Source of the DNA: Karstenula rhodostoma CBS 690.94
Taxonomy: Eukaryota; Ascomycota; Dothideomycetes; Pleosporales; Didymosphaeriaceae
Direction: 5' to 3'
Length of the DNA stretch: 64,000 bases
NCBI GenBank assembly: GCA_010093485.1
Contig: MU001495.1
Coordinates: 1,879,470-1,943,469, forward strand
Each line of letters begins with the position of its first letter. Positions within the stretch are counted from its first letter, which is position 1. Below are positions 22,946-35,214 of this stretch, in pieces. The notes under the pieces are model-generated. The model did not search any database. It was not told the origin of the DNA and saw only the letters and a program-made list of their open reading frames with translations. The position numbers and the translations under genes are program-made.

Positions 22946-23170
22946 GGCTTATTCCCCTACTATAAGCTTCGAGTGAGCGGGGTCAATGTACGTTGTTGTC
23001 TCGTGTGAGAAATCCGACTCTACGATGCAGAGTAAGAGTCCGCTAAGGCGCTAGTCCGAAAGAGGGCGCTAGTAGCTTTTAGTACAAGGAGCTAAATTTT
23101 CTAGTACCTTATAAAGCTCTATAATTAGGCCTTTACTAATTTTTTAAGCTTAGTTATATAAGTAACGCGC

Positions 23171-23279
23171 CTTAGCCGCTTTTTTAGTCCCTTTATATAT
23201 TAGTAAAGCGCGACGCCTTATATTATTCACCCCTTTATTAATTTACCCGCCCTTATAGTGATTATATATAATATATATA
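23171..23279 (+). repeat. Left copy of an ~110-bp direct repeat
   Basis: The stretch ending in TTACCCGCCCTTATAGTGAT and then TATATAATATATA recurs at 34556-34670 in the same orientation, with differences that are mostly C/T or G/A. It lies at the junction between the CDC8 upstream region and the AT-rich block and keeps several CpG-containing words (GCGCGACGCC). Confidence 0.75.
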
Positions 23280-23905
23280 AGTAAATTTACTAAAATATCT
23301 TACTAATTTATATAAAACTCTATTAGTATATTTATAATAAACTTTATATTTTTAATAACTAAATTACTTTTTATTTATTTAATATTAAGAAAAGTTTTTA
23401 TTTTAATTAAAAAGGAAATATTAAATTTAATATAATATAAATATCTTATTAACCTTATACTATATTAAATATTACTAATTAATAATATTTATAAAAAGGG
23501 TTTTAAATTAGTATTTATAAACTTATTATTAAACTTAAAAGTAGATAAGTTAGATATTATAATATAAGGATTAGCTAGTAATATAGAATTAGAGGAATAG
23601 TAGACCTAATAGGCTATTATAAAGAGGAAACTTAATAAAAATAAAAAAAATAAATAATATTTACTTTAATAGTCTATTATAGAAGAGATAAAAAAGATTT
23701 TATATAATAAAGTTTTATTAAAATAACTTAATTTTATTTTTTTATATTTCTTTTTTTTTATACTATACTAATACTATAATTTTTAGTAAGGAATATAGAG
23801 CTACTTTAAAAAAATATAGAAAAATTAAATAAATAAAATTTAAAAAACTAGTAGAACTTATTTAGTAAACTTTTAAATAGCTATTAAATAATTAAGAAAA
23901 AAATA
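23280..23905. other. RIP-degraded sequence left of Helitron A
   Basis: Unassigned AT-rich DNA between the ~110-bp repeat and Helitron A. It includes, at about 23,299-23,350, a segment resembling the Helitron 3' end (ACTAATTTATATAAA followed by TATTAGTATATTTATAATAAA), perhaps a fragment of a related element. The last 40 bases contain ACTTTTAAATAG (23869-23880), a word also repeated just right of the Helitron. Confidence 0.5.
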
Positions 23906-26900
23906 AAATATATTACTAATTTATATAAACTAAATTAGTATATTTATAATAAACCCTTATTACCTATAAAGATAAAAGAGGAAGTATATAATAACTATAT
24001 AAGAATTATAATATAAAAAAAAAAAAAATTTAAAAGAATATAATTAGTAGAGTTAAATAGACTAGAACTATTTAATTATATTAAAGAGGTATTTTATCTA
24101 GTATTATACTACTATTAAGGTAATACTAAATTACTTACTAAACCTTAAAGAGTAGTATTTTTCTTAAAAACTTAATTAATAAAAATCTATTACTACTATA
24201 AACTTTATTCTTTATATATAAGTACTTTAAAGTATAATTAGTAAATAAAGGTATTAATTCTAATATCTAGCCTAATACTTATATATAAGCTTAGTACTAA
24301 ATAAACTAAAATAGTATATTTTAATAAGGACTAATTATTTTAGTAAGTTAGTAAATATACTAGATATTATACTTTATAATAGTAATATACTTAGTATAGA
24401 TATAGGCTAGTAGTATATCTAAATTTAGTTAATAAATATAATAGAGTCTAATACTAGAACTAGTACTTATACTTAAAGAAATAAACTAAAAAGGCCTTAG
24501 AGATTTTCTAAAAAGCTATAATAGTACTAAACTAAAAGTAAAAATTATAAACTAGGTTTTTATTAATAGTCTTAAAGAGAGTATAATAAGTAAAGTAAAA
24601 AATACTATAATTAATAATTATTTCTTTTATTAGGTACTAAAATAGTAATTTAGAGATAAGTAGATTAGTACTCTTTTAGAACTAGTAAATCTTATAAAGA
24701 GCTATAGCTAAAGAATATTAATTTAATACTAGCCTAATACTAGTACTATATTTACTACTAGATTTATAGTAGTAAGACTTTTTAATATTACTAGTAATTA
24801 GAGTAGATTACTAAGTCTTAATAGGTAAACTAAAAGTAGTAGTTTTATAAAAAATTTTAATAGCTATTAAATAACTAAATAGACTAGCTATAATATATAA
24901 GTATAGGGCTAATATTTAGAACTAATATTTAATTTATTTTAAATTTTAACTTTACCCTTACTCTTACTATTAATAGGGTATAAAGGTTTAATCTTTCTAT
25001 ATAATACTATACTAGTAAACTTATAGAGATTATTTATAGGTAGGATTAATTAAAAAGGGTTAATAGTTTATAGTATTAAGGTAAAAAAGAGAGAGAATAA
25101 AAGAGTAAAAACTATAGTATTTATATAAATTATATAATAGGCTTACTTAGTATATATATATAATATAAGTAAAAGTAAACTAGAAAAAAGTAAAAGTAAA
25201 AGGTAATAAATTAGAAAAAAAATTTTATATTTATAAAAACTTAATCTATTTAAGCTATTATAAGTATATATAAAGTATTAAGTAGTATTAGTTTATATAG
25301 TAAAAAAAATAATAAAATATTCTTATTTTTAGATAAAGTATATTTACCTTTACTTTAGTAAATAAGTTATAAAGGCACCTTAGTATTTATAGTAAAAATA
25401 AAAAATAAATATATTTTAATTTTATAAAAATTTAATATATTTAAGCTATTTTAAGTATATATAGGTTATTAGATAGTATTAATTTATATAGTAAAAAAAG
25501 TAATAGAATATTTCTATTTTTAAGTAAGATATATTTATCTTTACTTAAGTAAATAAAAGTATCTTAGTATTTATAGTATAAGTATTTAATAGATAGGTAT
25601 ATAATAGTAGGGTTTAATTATATAAAGTCTACTTATAATATTTATTAATAACTTTTTTTATTTACTTTTACTACCTTTTTTTTATACTCTATATTATAGG
25701 ACTATATAGTTATTTATTCTATATCTAATACCTATCTATTACCTTATACCTAATACTTATTTAATACCTTTACTATAGTAGACCTATCTAATATTAAGTA
25801 GTATAAAGATACTAAAAAGTACTCTTTAAATAAGAGTATAAAGAAAAATATAACTATTTAAATAAAAAAGACTAGTAAAGAGCTTACTATAAAGTATAAT
25901 AAAATAATAAATAATATATATTATTTTAAGTTCTAAAAGAATACCTTCCTACTAGCTATATAGCTAATTATTAATTAGTTACTAATAAGAGACTAGCCTA
26001 ATATACTAAAATAGTTATATATCTAGTTAAATAATATATATAATATAATATAGTAAGTTAAAGAAGTATTAAATAGTATTAGATACTAATATATTTAATA
26101 GCTTTAATACTAAAACTACTTAGTACTATAAGATAATAGCCTATACTAGCTAAAATATTAATAAAATTAAGACTAAGTAGTTTATAGAGAAGTAAGTTTA
26201 GTATTTTAATATCTTTAGTTTCTTTACTCTAACTTTAATAATACTAATATCTATCTAACTACCTAATATCTTAACTAATATTAGAGTCTTATTATTAAAG
26301 ACTTTAGACTAGTAATTACTTAACCTATTTACTATTCTTAAGAGAAATAAAAAAGAAAAAGTTAAAGTAGACTAAAAGGCCTTTAGGTAAAAAGTTTTTA
26401 ATACTAAAATTAGTATTAAGAATATAGCTATACTTAATACCTAGATTATTATAAGGGATAAGACTATTAAATACTTTAAAACTCTATACTAGAAGTAGAA
26501 CTATTTTTACTAAAATCTTAAAATCTTTTTTAATAACTTATAAAATAAAGATCTCCTATTTATAAATATATAAGTATTTTAAAACTAATACCTTACTAAT
26601 ACCTATTAGATATAAATTAAATAGATACTAGCTAGGTTAGATATATAAGTTTAGAATTTAATTCTAGTAAAAAGGATATTAGCTTAAAAGAGTATAAAGG
26701 TAAGTTTCTATTTAAACTATAGTATTCTTAACTAATTTAATATAATACTATATACTATATAAGGTAATTTTATTAGCTATATAATATCTCTCTATATATA
26801 AAACTTTAAGAATTACTTATTTATTATTTATAATTCTATAGTTTAAATAGAAGAGAGTACTTATTAGTCTATTCTATATAGCCTAATTTACTAGCTTTTT

Positions 26901-29900
26901 CTACTAATTTATAGTCTATATAGTATACTAGAATATATATAAAAAGAATATTACTTTACTATTTTTTAGTCTATATAAAAAGTATATACTATACTCTATT
27001 TTATAAGTAAAGTATTAGCTATAATATTAGATATTACTAATAAGTTAGGAACTATATATTTAGAGTAAGTAGATTTACTAGTAAAGAGGCTACTTATATT
27101 CTAGATATAGTATTTAGTAATAAGAAGAATTTATCTAATAATATAGATTAGATTATAGATATACTTTATAGTACTAAAGATAAGGACTAGATAATAAATT
27201 AGTAAAAGGTATAATATTAAATATACTAAAAGGTATTAGGCCTTATAATAGTTAAAAGATAGTCCCTAAGTATAAAAGTAACTAATTTAACTTCTATTAT
27301 TTATTTATTTTTTTTACTTTTATATATTTCCTATTTTTAGACCTTAGATACTAAAAAGGAAAAAAAGTCTTAAATATAAAGCCTTTAATACTCTATATAT
27401 ATAATAGGGTAATATATAATAAACTAGTAATAAAGTCCTTCTCTTTAGATATAAGTATTTTAGCTAAAGTAAAACTAAAACTTTAAAACTTATATACTAT
27501 AATAGCCTATATTAAATAGAAAGGAAACTAGACCTATATAATAACTATCTAGTTATAAAGAAATTTATAAAATATAGGGAAGATAAGTATAGCTACCTTA
27601 TTTACCTCTATAGTATATAGACTAGACTCTATATACTAATTAAAAATAGTAAGAATAGCTAAAGGGGGTTCCTTTATATAGTCTATAGTAGCTAAATACT
27701 ATATAATATTATTAACCTTACTAATAACTCTATTAATAAAACTATACTTAGTCTAAGTATTAATTAGAAATATAACCTTAATACTAATAAAAAAAAAAAA
27801 TTTACTCTTTAGATTACTAGCTTTTATTAATAGTATTATTATATATATAGAGTTATTATATTTAGTATAGTAAACTAATACTAGCTAGTATTAGTTCTAA
27901 AGATAATTATAATTAATTATATTAATCTTATAGTATTTAGTATAGAGGTATATAGAATTATAGAAAGTATTTATTTTTAAATTTAAAAAAATAGCCTTAT
28001 AATAAGTTTAGAATAGTAACTAGTCCTACTAAGTACTTTTATTAATTTAAAGTTATAAAAGAGTATTTTAAAAGTTAGCCTTACTATCTCCTTATTAGTA
28101 TTAAATAGTATTAAGAATAATAGTTTTTAAGAATTACTAATAGAACTACTTTATATAGATATTAATAAATCCTTTACTTAGTAATAGATTATATAAAGGT
28201 TACTAGGTAATAGATAATAACTAGTAAAAGTTTCTAGATATAATAATATTTAGATTAGTAAAAGGGAGGTATATAAATTAAGGATAGATCTTACTAAATT
28301 AAGTACTAATTTAAGCTAGTATATTAAAACTAACTATAGACTTTTTATTAATAATAAAATAATATATAGAGGAGAAAGTAAACTATAACTACTATAGAAT
28401 AGTAGTAAATAGTAGTAGTATAATCCCTCCTATATATATAATTAGAATCTAGAAAAGGCTATTAATTATTTAACTATTAATTAGAAATATAGTAATTCTA
28501 GTAGGTATAGATTAGATAATAGGAAATAGTATACCTACTTTCTTAGCTAGTTAATTAAGGTAAGTTAAAATTATTTTAATAATATAGATTTTACTAGTAC
28601 TAGCTTTTTTATTAAGATTAATAAGAAGCTATAGTAGTACCCTCTTACTAAGGATTACCTTAAAATAGTTTATTACTATATTAAAGGTAATCCTTTATTA
28701 AGTAGCTAGAGTATTAGGGTTAATATTAGGCTATTCTACTCTAGTAATAGAATACTCCTAGATTAACTACTTTTAGTAGATTAAATTACTTAGATCTTAG
28801 TAGTTATTATATTCCTTAGTACCCTAGTTTTTAGTATAATTAATAGGTCTAGACTTTAGTATATTTTAATTAACTAGTTTATTATTAATAGTAGGTCTTT
28901 AAGCTACTAGCTTATCTAACTTAAATTAGTCTTAAATAGATATTTTTTTAAGTTCTAGGTCTTTTATCTCTACCTAATTAAAATTATCTCTATAATAATT
29001 AATATACTTATAGGTATAATATATATAATAATAGTAATAGGCCTTAGTATTAGTCTTAAATAACTATCCCTAAAAGTTATAAATATTATCTATATACTAA
29101 AAGGGATAATAAAGTATAAGTTTAATATAATAGAAGTAAACTAAATCTAATATAAAAAAGTACTATAAATAATAGAATAGAATATATAATTTAGCCCTAG
29201 ATTACCTAAAGGGAATCTTACTCTTATAATTAAAATATAAAAGGAAGTTAATATAGTAGAGGCTATTAAATATAAATAAGTATTCTTTATATTTTTAAAA
29301 TATTAATTTTTTACTCTAAAATAGAGTACTATTAGGATTAAGCTCTTCCTTATTTATCTATTAGACTTAATAAAAAAAGAATATAGTAAACTATACTTTT
29401 TTAGACTAGTAATTAATACTTATTATAATCTATATAAACTATATAAGTAAAAGGCTAAATAGTATATATATAACTTCTTAAACTAAATAGTTTCTTTCCC
29501 TAATTATTTTATTTATAAGCTTAGATATAAATAAAGTAAGAGTATAATTTTTACTTAGATAGAGAAAAATAGATATTATAAAGTTTATATAAAAAATAGT
29601 ATATTTTTTAGTCTTTAAGGTATATATATTAATATACTAAGCTATACTAGTTATACTAATATAGACTTAGATATTAGTATTAGTTCTCTAGCCTAATACT
29701 AATATAGGATAGAAAGGATTAAGTTATATATAATTATAGATAGGTTTAAAGTATCTATATTACTTCCTAGGGGGAATAATAAAAATAGGGTATAAATAAG
29801 TAGGCTAAGGAGCCCTAAACTTATAGGTTTCTTCTCTTATAATAGTATTCTTCTAAAGATAGTAACTAGAAATATATTAGTATATATAATACTAGGTAAA

Positions 29901-32900
29901 GATTAATAATAGTTCCTAATTATTAAACTTTATTTTTATAAAAGAAAGTAATAATAATATTATAATATTAATTAAAATAATAGTATTATTAAATTATATT
30001 AGTTTAGAATAGATTACTAAAATAGTATTAGACTAGTATTAGGCTAGGTATTTAATATTAGCCTCTATAGCTAAAGGGCCTAATTCTAGGTCTAAATCTA
30101 GAGTATTACTAATATAATAGAGCCTATAGTTATAGGTACTCCTATACCCCTACTATTTATAGTAATTCTAAGAGTCCTAGATATTAAAAAGAGGGATAAA
30201 AATATACTTTTTAAATATAGTAAATTAAATATAGAAATAGTAAGTTATAATATAAGAATATTCTTTTAGAAAGTTCTAAATAAGTCTCCTCTATATATTT
30301 AAAATTACTACTTACTACTTCTTAAATTATAGTATAAACTAGAGGAAATTATACTAAAAGTTATTAATAATAGAGAAAGTAATAAATAAGGTAAGACTTT
30401 TTAATTACTTAATCTAGAAAGTATTAGGTAGGTATTAGGTAGTTAAGATTATAATAACTTATTATAGTATTAAGCTTTCTACCTTTTTATTACTAGTATA
30501 GCTATATTCCTTAGAGCTAGATACCTATATAAATAATAGAGTTAATTAGTAATACTCCTTAATTAGACCCTAAAAAGGTAGCCTAAATATCCTTAGCCTA
30601 TAATAGAAAACTATTAATATCTTACCTAGCTATAAAACTAGCCTATATTATAGATATCTTCTATATTATTATATTAAATAAAGTAAATTAAAATTAAGGA
30701 TAGTAAGTAAAATATCTATTTTTATAATAAAGAAGGTAATATATATAGGTAATAAAATTAACTTCTTATAAATAAGGCTTATTATAATTATCTATACTAA
30801 TAGGGTATAGTAAAGGGAATATAAAACTTAAATAGTAAATACTTCTAATAAATTTAATAATTAGTATTAGGTAAATAGCTCTTATAGAGAGGTAAATATA
30901 ACTAGTATAAAAATAAATTTAGTTCTAAAAAGATTTAAACTTAGAGGTAGCTATATCTAAATTAGGTATAGCTAAAACCTCTAAAGGCTTATTCTTATTT
31001 TTATATATATTATTTTTAATACTAGCCTCTTTATTATTATTATATATACTCTTACCTCCTCCTTATATAGAAGTAGTACTAGGTAGTATACTATCTATAT
31101 TTAAAGAATAAGACTACTAACTAAAAAAGGTATTAAATATAGTATTAGTTATTTAACTAAAACTAGAGTCTTTAGAATTAAAGTAAAAAACCTCTAGTTA
31201 CTACTTAATAAAACTATTAATAAGAAGGAATATAAAAGTCTTATAATTAATAGTAATATTTTAATAGCTAGAATAATAGGTAACTAGAAATAGAAGCTAC
31301 TACTATATAATAGAATAGTATATATAATAGTTCTTCTTAAATTAGTAATTAATCTAATCTAGGTTATCCCCCTTAGTCTAGGTAGATTTTAGAATAATAA
31401 TCTTAACTTCTTAAAAAAACTATAAAAGTTAAGAAAAAGATATTACTATATTAATAGTAAAGTTATAAATATAGCTATAATAATAGTATTAGACCCCCCT
31501 ATAGGTATATATCTCTATAGTAATCTAGACCTAAGTAAGTAGATATTCTTTTATATTAGTAAAAAGTAGTAATAATAAAAATAGAGGCCCTAGATTTATA
31601 TTATTCCTACTTTTATATAATAGAATAAAATCTAGTTTATTATTTTTTATTTAATTCTAGTAGTAGTTATTATACTCTCCCTAGATAATATAAAGGTTAA
31701 ACTACTAGTAATTATAAATAGAGTAAATACTTATTTAAATATTCTTAAGCTTCTAATAAAATACTAATATATAGTTTAATTCTTTAGATAGAAGTATAGG
31801 TTCCTATAGATAGTCTAGATTTATAGGATTTAAAGGTTATTAAATAGGAGAATTCTATTAATATATTTAGTCTTTAGTAGTTATAAAGTCTTCTATAAAA
31901 AAATTTCTATTACTAAATTTATTCCTACTACTTTTATTACTATAATTAGGTATAGAACTATTAGAGGAGGTAAAGTCTAATACCTTATTTAATATCTATA
32001 AATCTAGAGATATAGGAGTAGACTAGATAGGTATTTATATTATTATAAATTAAATAGATTTTATATCTAAATCCTTTATATATAATAGTAAAAAAATATA
32101 TAGTATTAATTATATTATATTTAGTCTAAGAGAGGATATTAGAAGAGGGATCTAATAGGCCTTATATAATAAATAATAGCTATTCTAAAATAACCTTTAT
32201 AGGGTTAGTTTTATTAAGGTAAAGAGCTATAAAAGACTTAGTAAAGATAATAGAATATAAGGTATAAAATATAGTTAAGTTATAATATTAATAGGCCTAC
32301 TAATAATATAATATTTAGAAAGAGGTATAATAGAAGTTAGTAAAGAATATTTTTATTTATAATATATATAGCGTTTCTTTAGTTTTCTATTTATAAAGAT
32401 ATTAAGAACTAGATTAAATAAATAACTATATTTATAGTAGAGTAGTATAGGTTTCTAGTTTACTATTACTAATTAATAGAAAGATAGTATATAGCTAGAA
32501 TAGGTAGTATAATATAAAAATATATTTATAAAGTAGATATTAGTCTAAATATTAGATAAAGATATATATAAAAAAAAAAAGGTAGGATATAACTAATTTA
32601 CTTTAAAAGTTTATTTTATACTAATTTAGAAATATAATCTATTATAAAAGAAAATACTTTTATTTACTATTATCTATATAATCTTAGAAAAAGGGGAGAA
32701 TAATATTTTTTATAATAAACTTAAATTACTTAGCTTTATAAAGGTACTACTTAGTTTATTCCTAGAGCTCTAGAACCTTATAAAAGAAAATATACTTTTA
32801 GTTAGAATTATTAAAATATTTCTTATACTATTAATACTATCCTATAATAATTATATAATACTTAAGAAAGGTATACTAATAAAAAAGTAAAATATTATAA

Positions 32901-33725
32901 AGAGAATATTATATAATATCTATAATAAAATATAGTAGGTTAGCTAGTAAAGATATATAAAATAATAGTATACTTTTTAATATAAAAGGATATAGTATTA
33001 TAACTTTAGGGTAAGTAAATTTAGGAGGTAATAGTATCTATAAATCCCTATTAATATTAGTTAAAATAATAATAAGAAGGAATATCTATATTTTATTCTA
33101 TCTATTATAGTTATAATATTACTCTAAATAAGTATATCTATATTATATATAATAGGTACTTTAGTACTAGGAGAACTTCTACTTTATTAGAAAGTATTAG
33201 AAAGTATTAGAAAGTACTATAGAAATAAAGGATATAGATAGTATTCTATAGATATAAAATATTTTAGAGAATATTAAAATAGATAAAGGAGATAGTATAA
33301 GACTACTAGAAATATTATTAAAGTTAAGTATTATAATAGTATTATAGTAAAAGAATAAATAAGGGATAAAGTTAAATTAAGTTAAAAAAAAGGTTTTAAG
33401 TTTTTAAAGTATTAGTTAGTATTAGGCTAGACTAATACCTAAAGAAGGATTATATACTAAATAAATATTTAGAAATATATAACTAAGTTTAATATTTTAT
33501 AGCTAGAGTAGTTATAGATAATATATTAGTTATATTAGTATTTAGGGAAATATTATTATATCGTGTTTTAAGGACTAATTAGAATATATAAAATACCTTT
33601 TTTTAGCTAATAGAAAGTCTAAAATCCTCTATTCTAATTAAATAATATATAGCCTTAAGGTTTAGCTAGCTATATAGAAGCTCTACTATAATAGTTTACT
33701 TTTTTATTTTATTTATTATAAATAA
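23906..33725 (-). mobile_element. Helitron copy A (RIP-mutated, ~9.8 kb)
   Basis: This 9.8-kb stretch is the reverse complement of 46034-55762 along its whole length, with scattered transition differences and a few indels. The element reads from right (5' end, 33725) to left (3' end, 23906). It begins TTATTTATAATAAAT, compatible with a Helitron TC start followed by A after C-to-T mutation. It ends with a stem-loop (arms ACTAATTTA and TAAATTAGT) 9 bases before the terminus. The flanking bases fit insertion between A and T without duplication. It encodes a PIF1-type helicase relic (27329-28680). A classical CTRR 3' end is not seen. It is certainly dead: stop codons occur every few residues in all frames. 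Confidence 0.78.
27329..28680 (-). pseudogene. PIF1-type helicase domain relic, copy A
   Basis: The minus-strand counterpart of the helicase relic at 51090-52430. The Walker A region (about 28588-28617) reads N-K-K-A-S-T-S-K-I-Y-I-I-K, where the glycines expected in A-G-T-G-K have become Ser by G-to-A change. The motif VI region is near 27381-27440. Compared with copy B it carries further substitutions of the same kind, so the two copies were mutated at least partly independently. TAG and TAA codons interrupt the frame throughout. Confidence 0.7.
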
Positions 33726-33850
33726 TAATAGACTAATAGACTTTTAAATAGTTATCTAGTATTTAGAAAAAATAATAAAATAATAGACTTTTAAATAACT
33801 ATTTAGAATACTTAAGTAATAGACTAATAGACTTTTAAATAATTATTAAA
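33726..33850. repeat. Short tandem repeats flanking Helitron A
   Basis: Three imperfect copies of a word reading TAATAGACTTTTAAATA (with variants ACTAATAGACTT) spaced about 50 bp apart. A further relative (ACTTTTAAATAG) lies just left of Helitron A at 23869-23880. The simplest reading is that the Helitron inserted into a small tandem array. Confidence 0.6.
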
Positions 33851-33989
33851 TTCTAAAAAAAAGTAAATATAATAAATCTTAAATAATTATAGCTTAAGTA
33901 ATAATTAAGTTAGAAGGAAAATAAAGAGATAAAATATTAATAATAAATTTTACTTAAATAAAAAGTTATAACTTAGTTATCTAAAATAG

Positions 33990-34078
33990 AATTACAAAAA
34001 AAAAAAAAATACTAATAAAAGAAAAAAAAAAAAAAAAAAAAAAACTAATTTTAATTTAAAAANNNNNNNNNNNNNNNN

Positions 34079-34110
<32 letters not shown>
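33990..34110. other. Poly-A tracts around an assembly gap (N 34063-34078)
   Basis: Sixteen N bases (34063-34078) sit between long A runs (about 24 A on the left at 34022-34044, 28 A on the right). The gap is probably of unknown true length. The A runs make the local assembly unreliable and could be ends of poly-A-tailed insertions. Confidence 0.9.
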
Positions 34111-34112
<2 letters not shown>

Positions 34113-34555
34113 TTTAATTTAAAAAGTATACTAGAAAATATAGATTTATATAGTTTTTACTATATTCTAGTAAATCTATCTACCCCTATTAAAAGTAATA
34201 TAAACTAGATAAGTTAAAGTATTAATAATTACTTTTTAAATAAAATAGAAGAGAAAAAGTAGTTTACTAAAAAAAAAAATAAAAAAAAAGTATATTTTTA
34301 AAAGAAAACTATAGTCTAGTTTATTTTTAGTCTAAGTAATAGTAATATATTAAGTTTTAGTAATATTAATATTACTATATTTTTAAAGAACTATAATTTC
34401 TAGATAAAAAATATAAAATAAAGTAATAAATTAAAAAAATAAAAACTATTTTACTTTTATTCTAGAATTTATTAAAAGAATATTATAAAACTATTAGTAT
34501 ATAGAAACTCTAATATATACTAGAATAATAGCCTATATATAAATACTAAGTAAGT

Positions 34556-34670
34556 CTTAGCTATTTTTTTAGTTCTACTTTATTTATATATTAGTAAAGT
34601 ATAATATACCTTTTTATCCCCCTAGCTTTATTAATTTACCTACCCTTATAGTGATTATATATAATATATA
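34556..34670 (+). repeat. Right copy of the ~110-bp direct repeat
   Basis: Matches 23171-23279 in the same orientation. The shared core is TTAC, then C or T, then the words GCCC/ACCC, CTTATAGTGATTATATATAA and TATATA. It ends 545 bp upstream of the ATG of the DUF3435 recombinase gene, where the 5' end of a Starship-like element would be expected. This copy has lost the CpG-rich words that the left copy keeps. Confidence 0.75.
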
Positions 34671-34806
34671 CTAGAATAAATTCTAGAAAATACTTTATTC
34701 TAAATACTTATTAATAGATTCTAAGTATTAAAAATTAACTAAGGTCTACCTAAAGAACTAACTAAATAAAGTAAGCTAATAATTTATTTTACTAAATAAC
34801 TACCTA

Positions 34807-35214
34807 TATTCAAGTGGTGTTGGGAAAGCGTCCATTTTCGGGGGTACTTTGCCGCCGCTTTTGGCGGCCTTTCCACCTCGCTTCGCCCCCGATAGGTCGC
34901 TGCTTTAAAGATAACCCTGGCCAACTGGGGATGGTACCTGGACAGGGTCCACATGCACCCAGCGCGCTGGCCACCACGCCTCATCCCCCTCATCCATCAC
35001 CGTGCTCGAGAGTAAGCGCCACCGCGAGCGACGCCGCTGCACTAGACAAGATAACCATCCATTTCCTCTGCTCCGCAGGCATCACCTCGACCAACCCTAT
35101 AAATTGCCCTCCTGCCAGATCTTCACCTCCCTCCACAATCAACTACTTCAACGCATACCTCTATTTTCCAGCAGCCATCCTTGACCTTGCCAACCTGCTT
35201 GCGACGCGACGACG
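34807..35214 (+). promoter_or_regulatory. GC-normal upstream region of the DUF3435 gene
   Basis: The sequence switches within a few bases at about 34,807 from RIP-saturated to normal composition rich in CA, TG and CG. An open frame crosses this stretch but resembles a translated leader. It is C-rich on the + strand just before the ATG, like other fungal 5' leaders in this window. Confidence 0.5.

Larger units (their letters stand above)
23080..34806. repeat. RIP-saturated AT-rich block, left part
   Basis: From about 23,080 the sequence changes abruptly from GC-rich to roughly 80% A+T. CpA and TpG dinucleotides are almost absent, by eye only a handful in 11.7 kb (for example near 23,228, 23,259, 33,563 and 34,652), while TpA is everywhere. 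This is the mark of C-to-T mutation in CpA on both strands, as in fungal repeat-induced point mutation. No intact gene can be read. Helitron copy A fills most of it. Confidence 0.9.

Noticed and set aside
1..23000. tRNA genes in the intergenic stretches
   Set aside because: I looked for the T-loop GGTTCGANTC and matching A-box and found no convincing pair; a tRNA-gene scan would settle it.
23906..33725. LTR retrotransposon or LINE as the identity of the repeated element
   Set aside because: No long terminal direct repeats are visible, flanks show no target duplication, and the one legible coding region has PIF1-helicase motifs.
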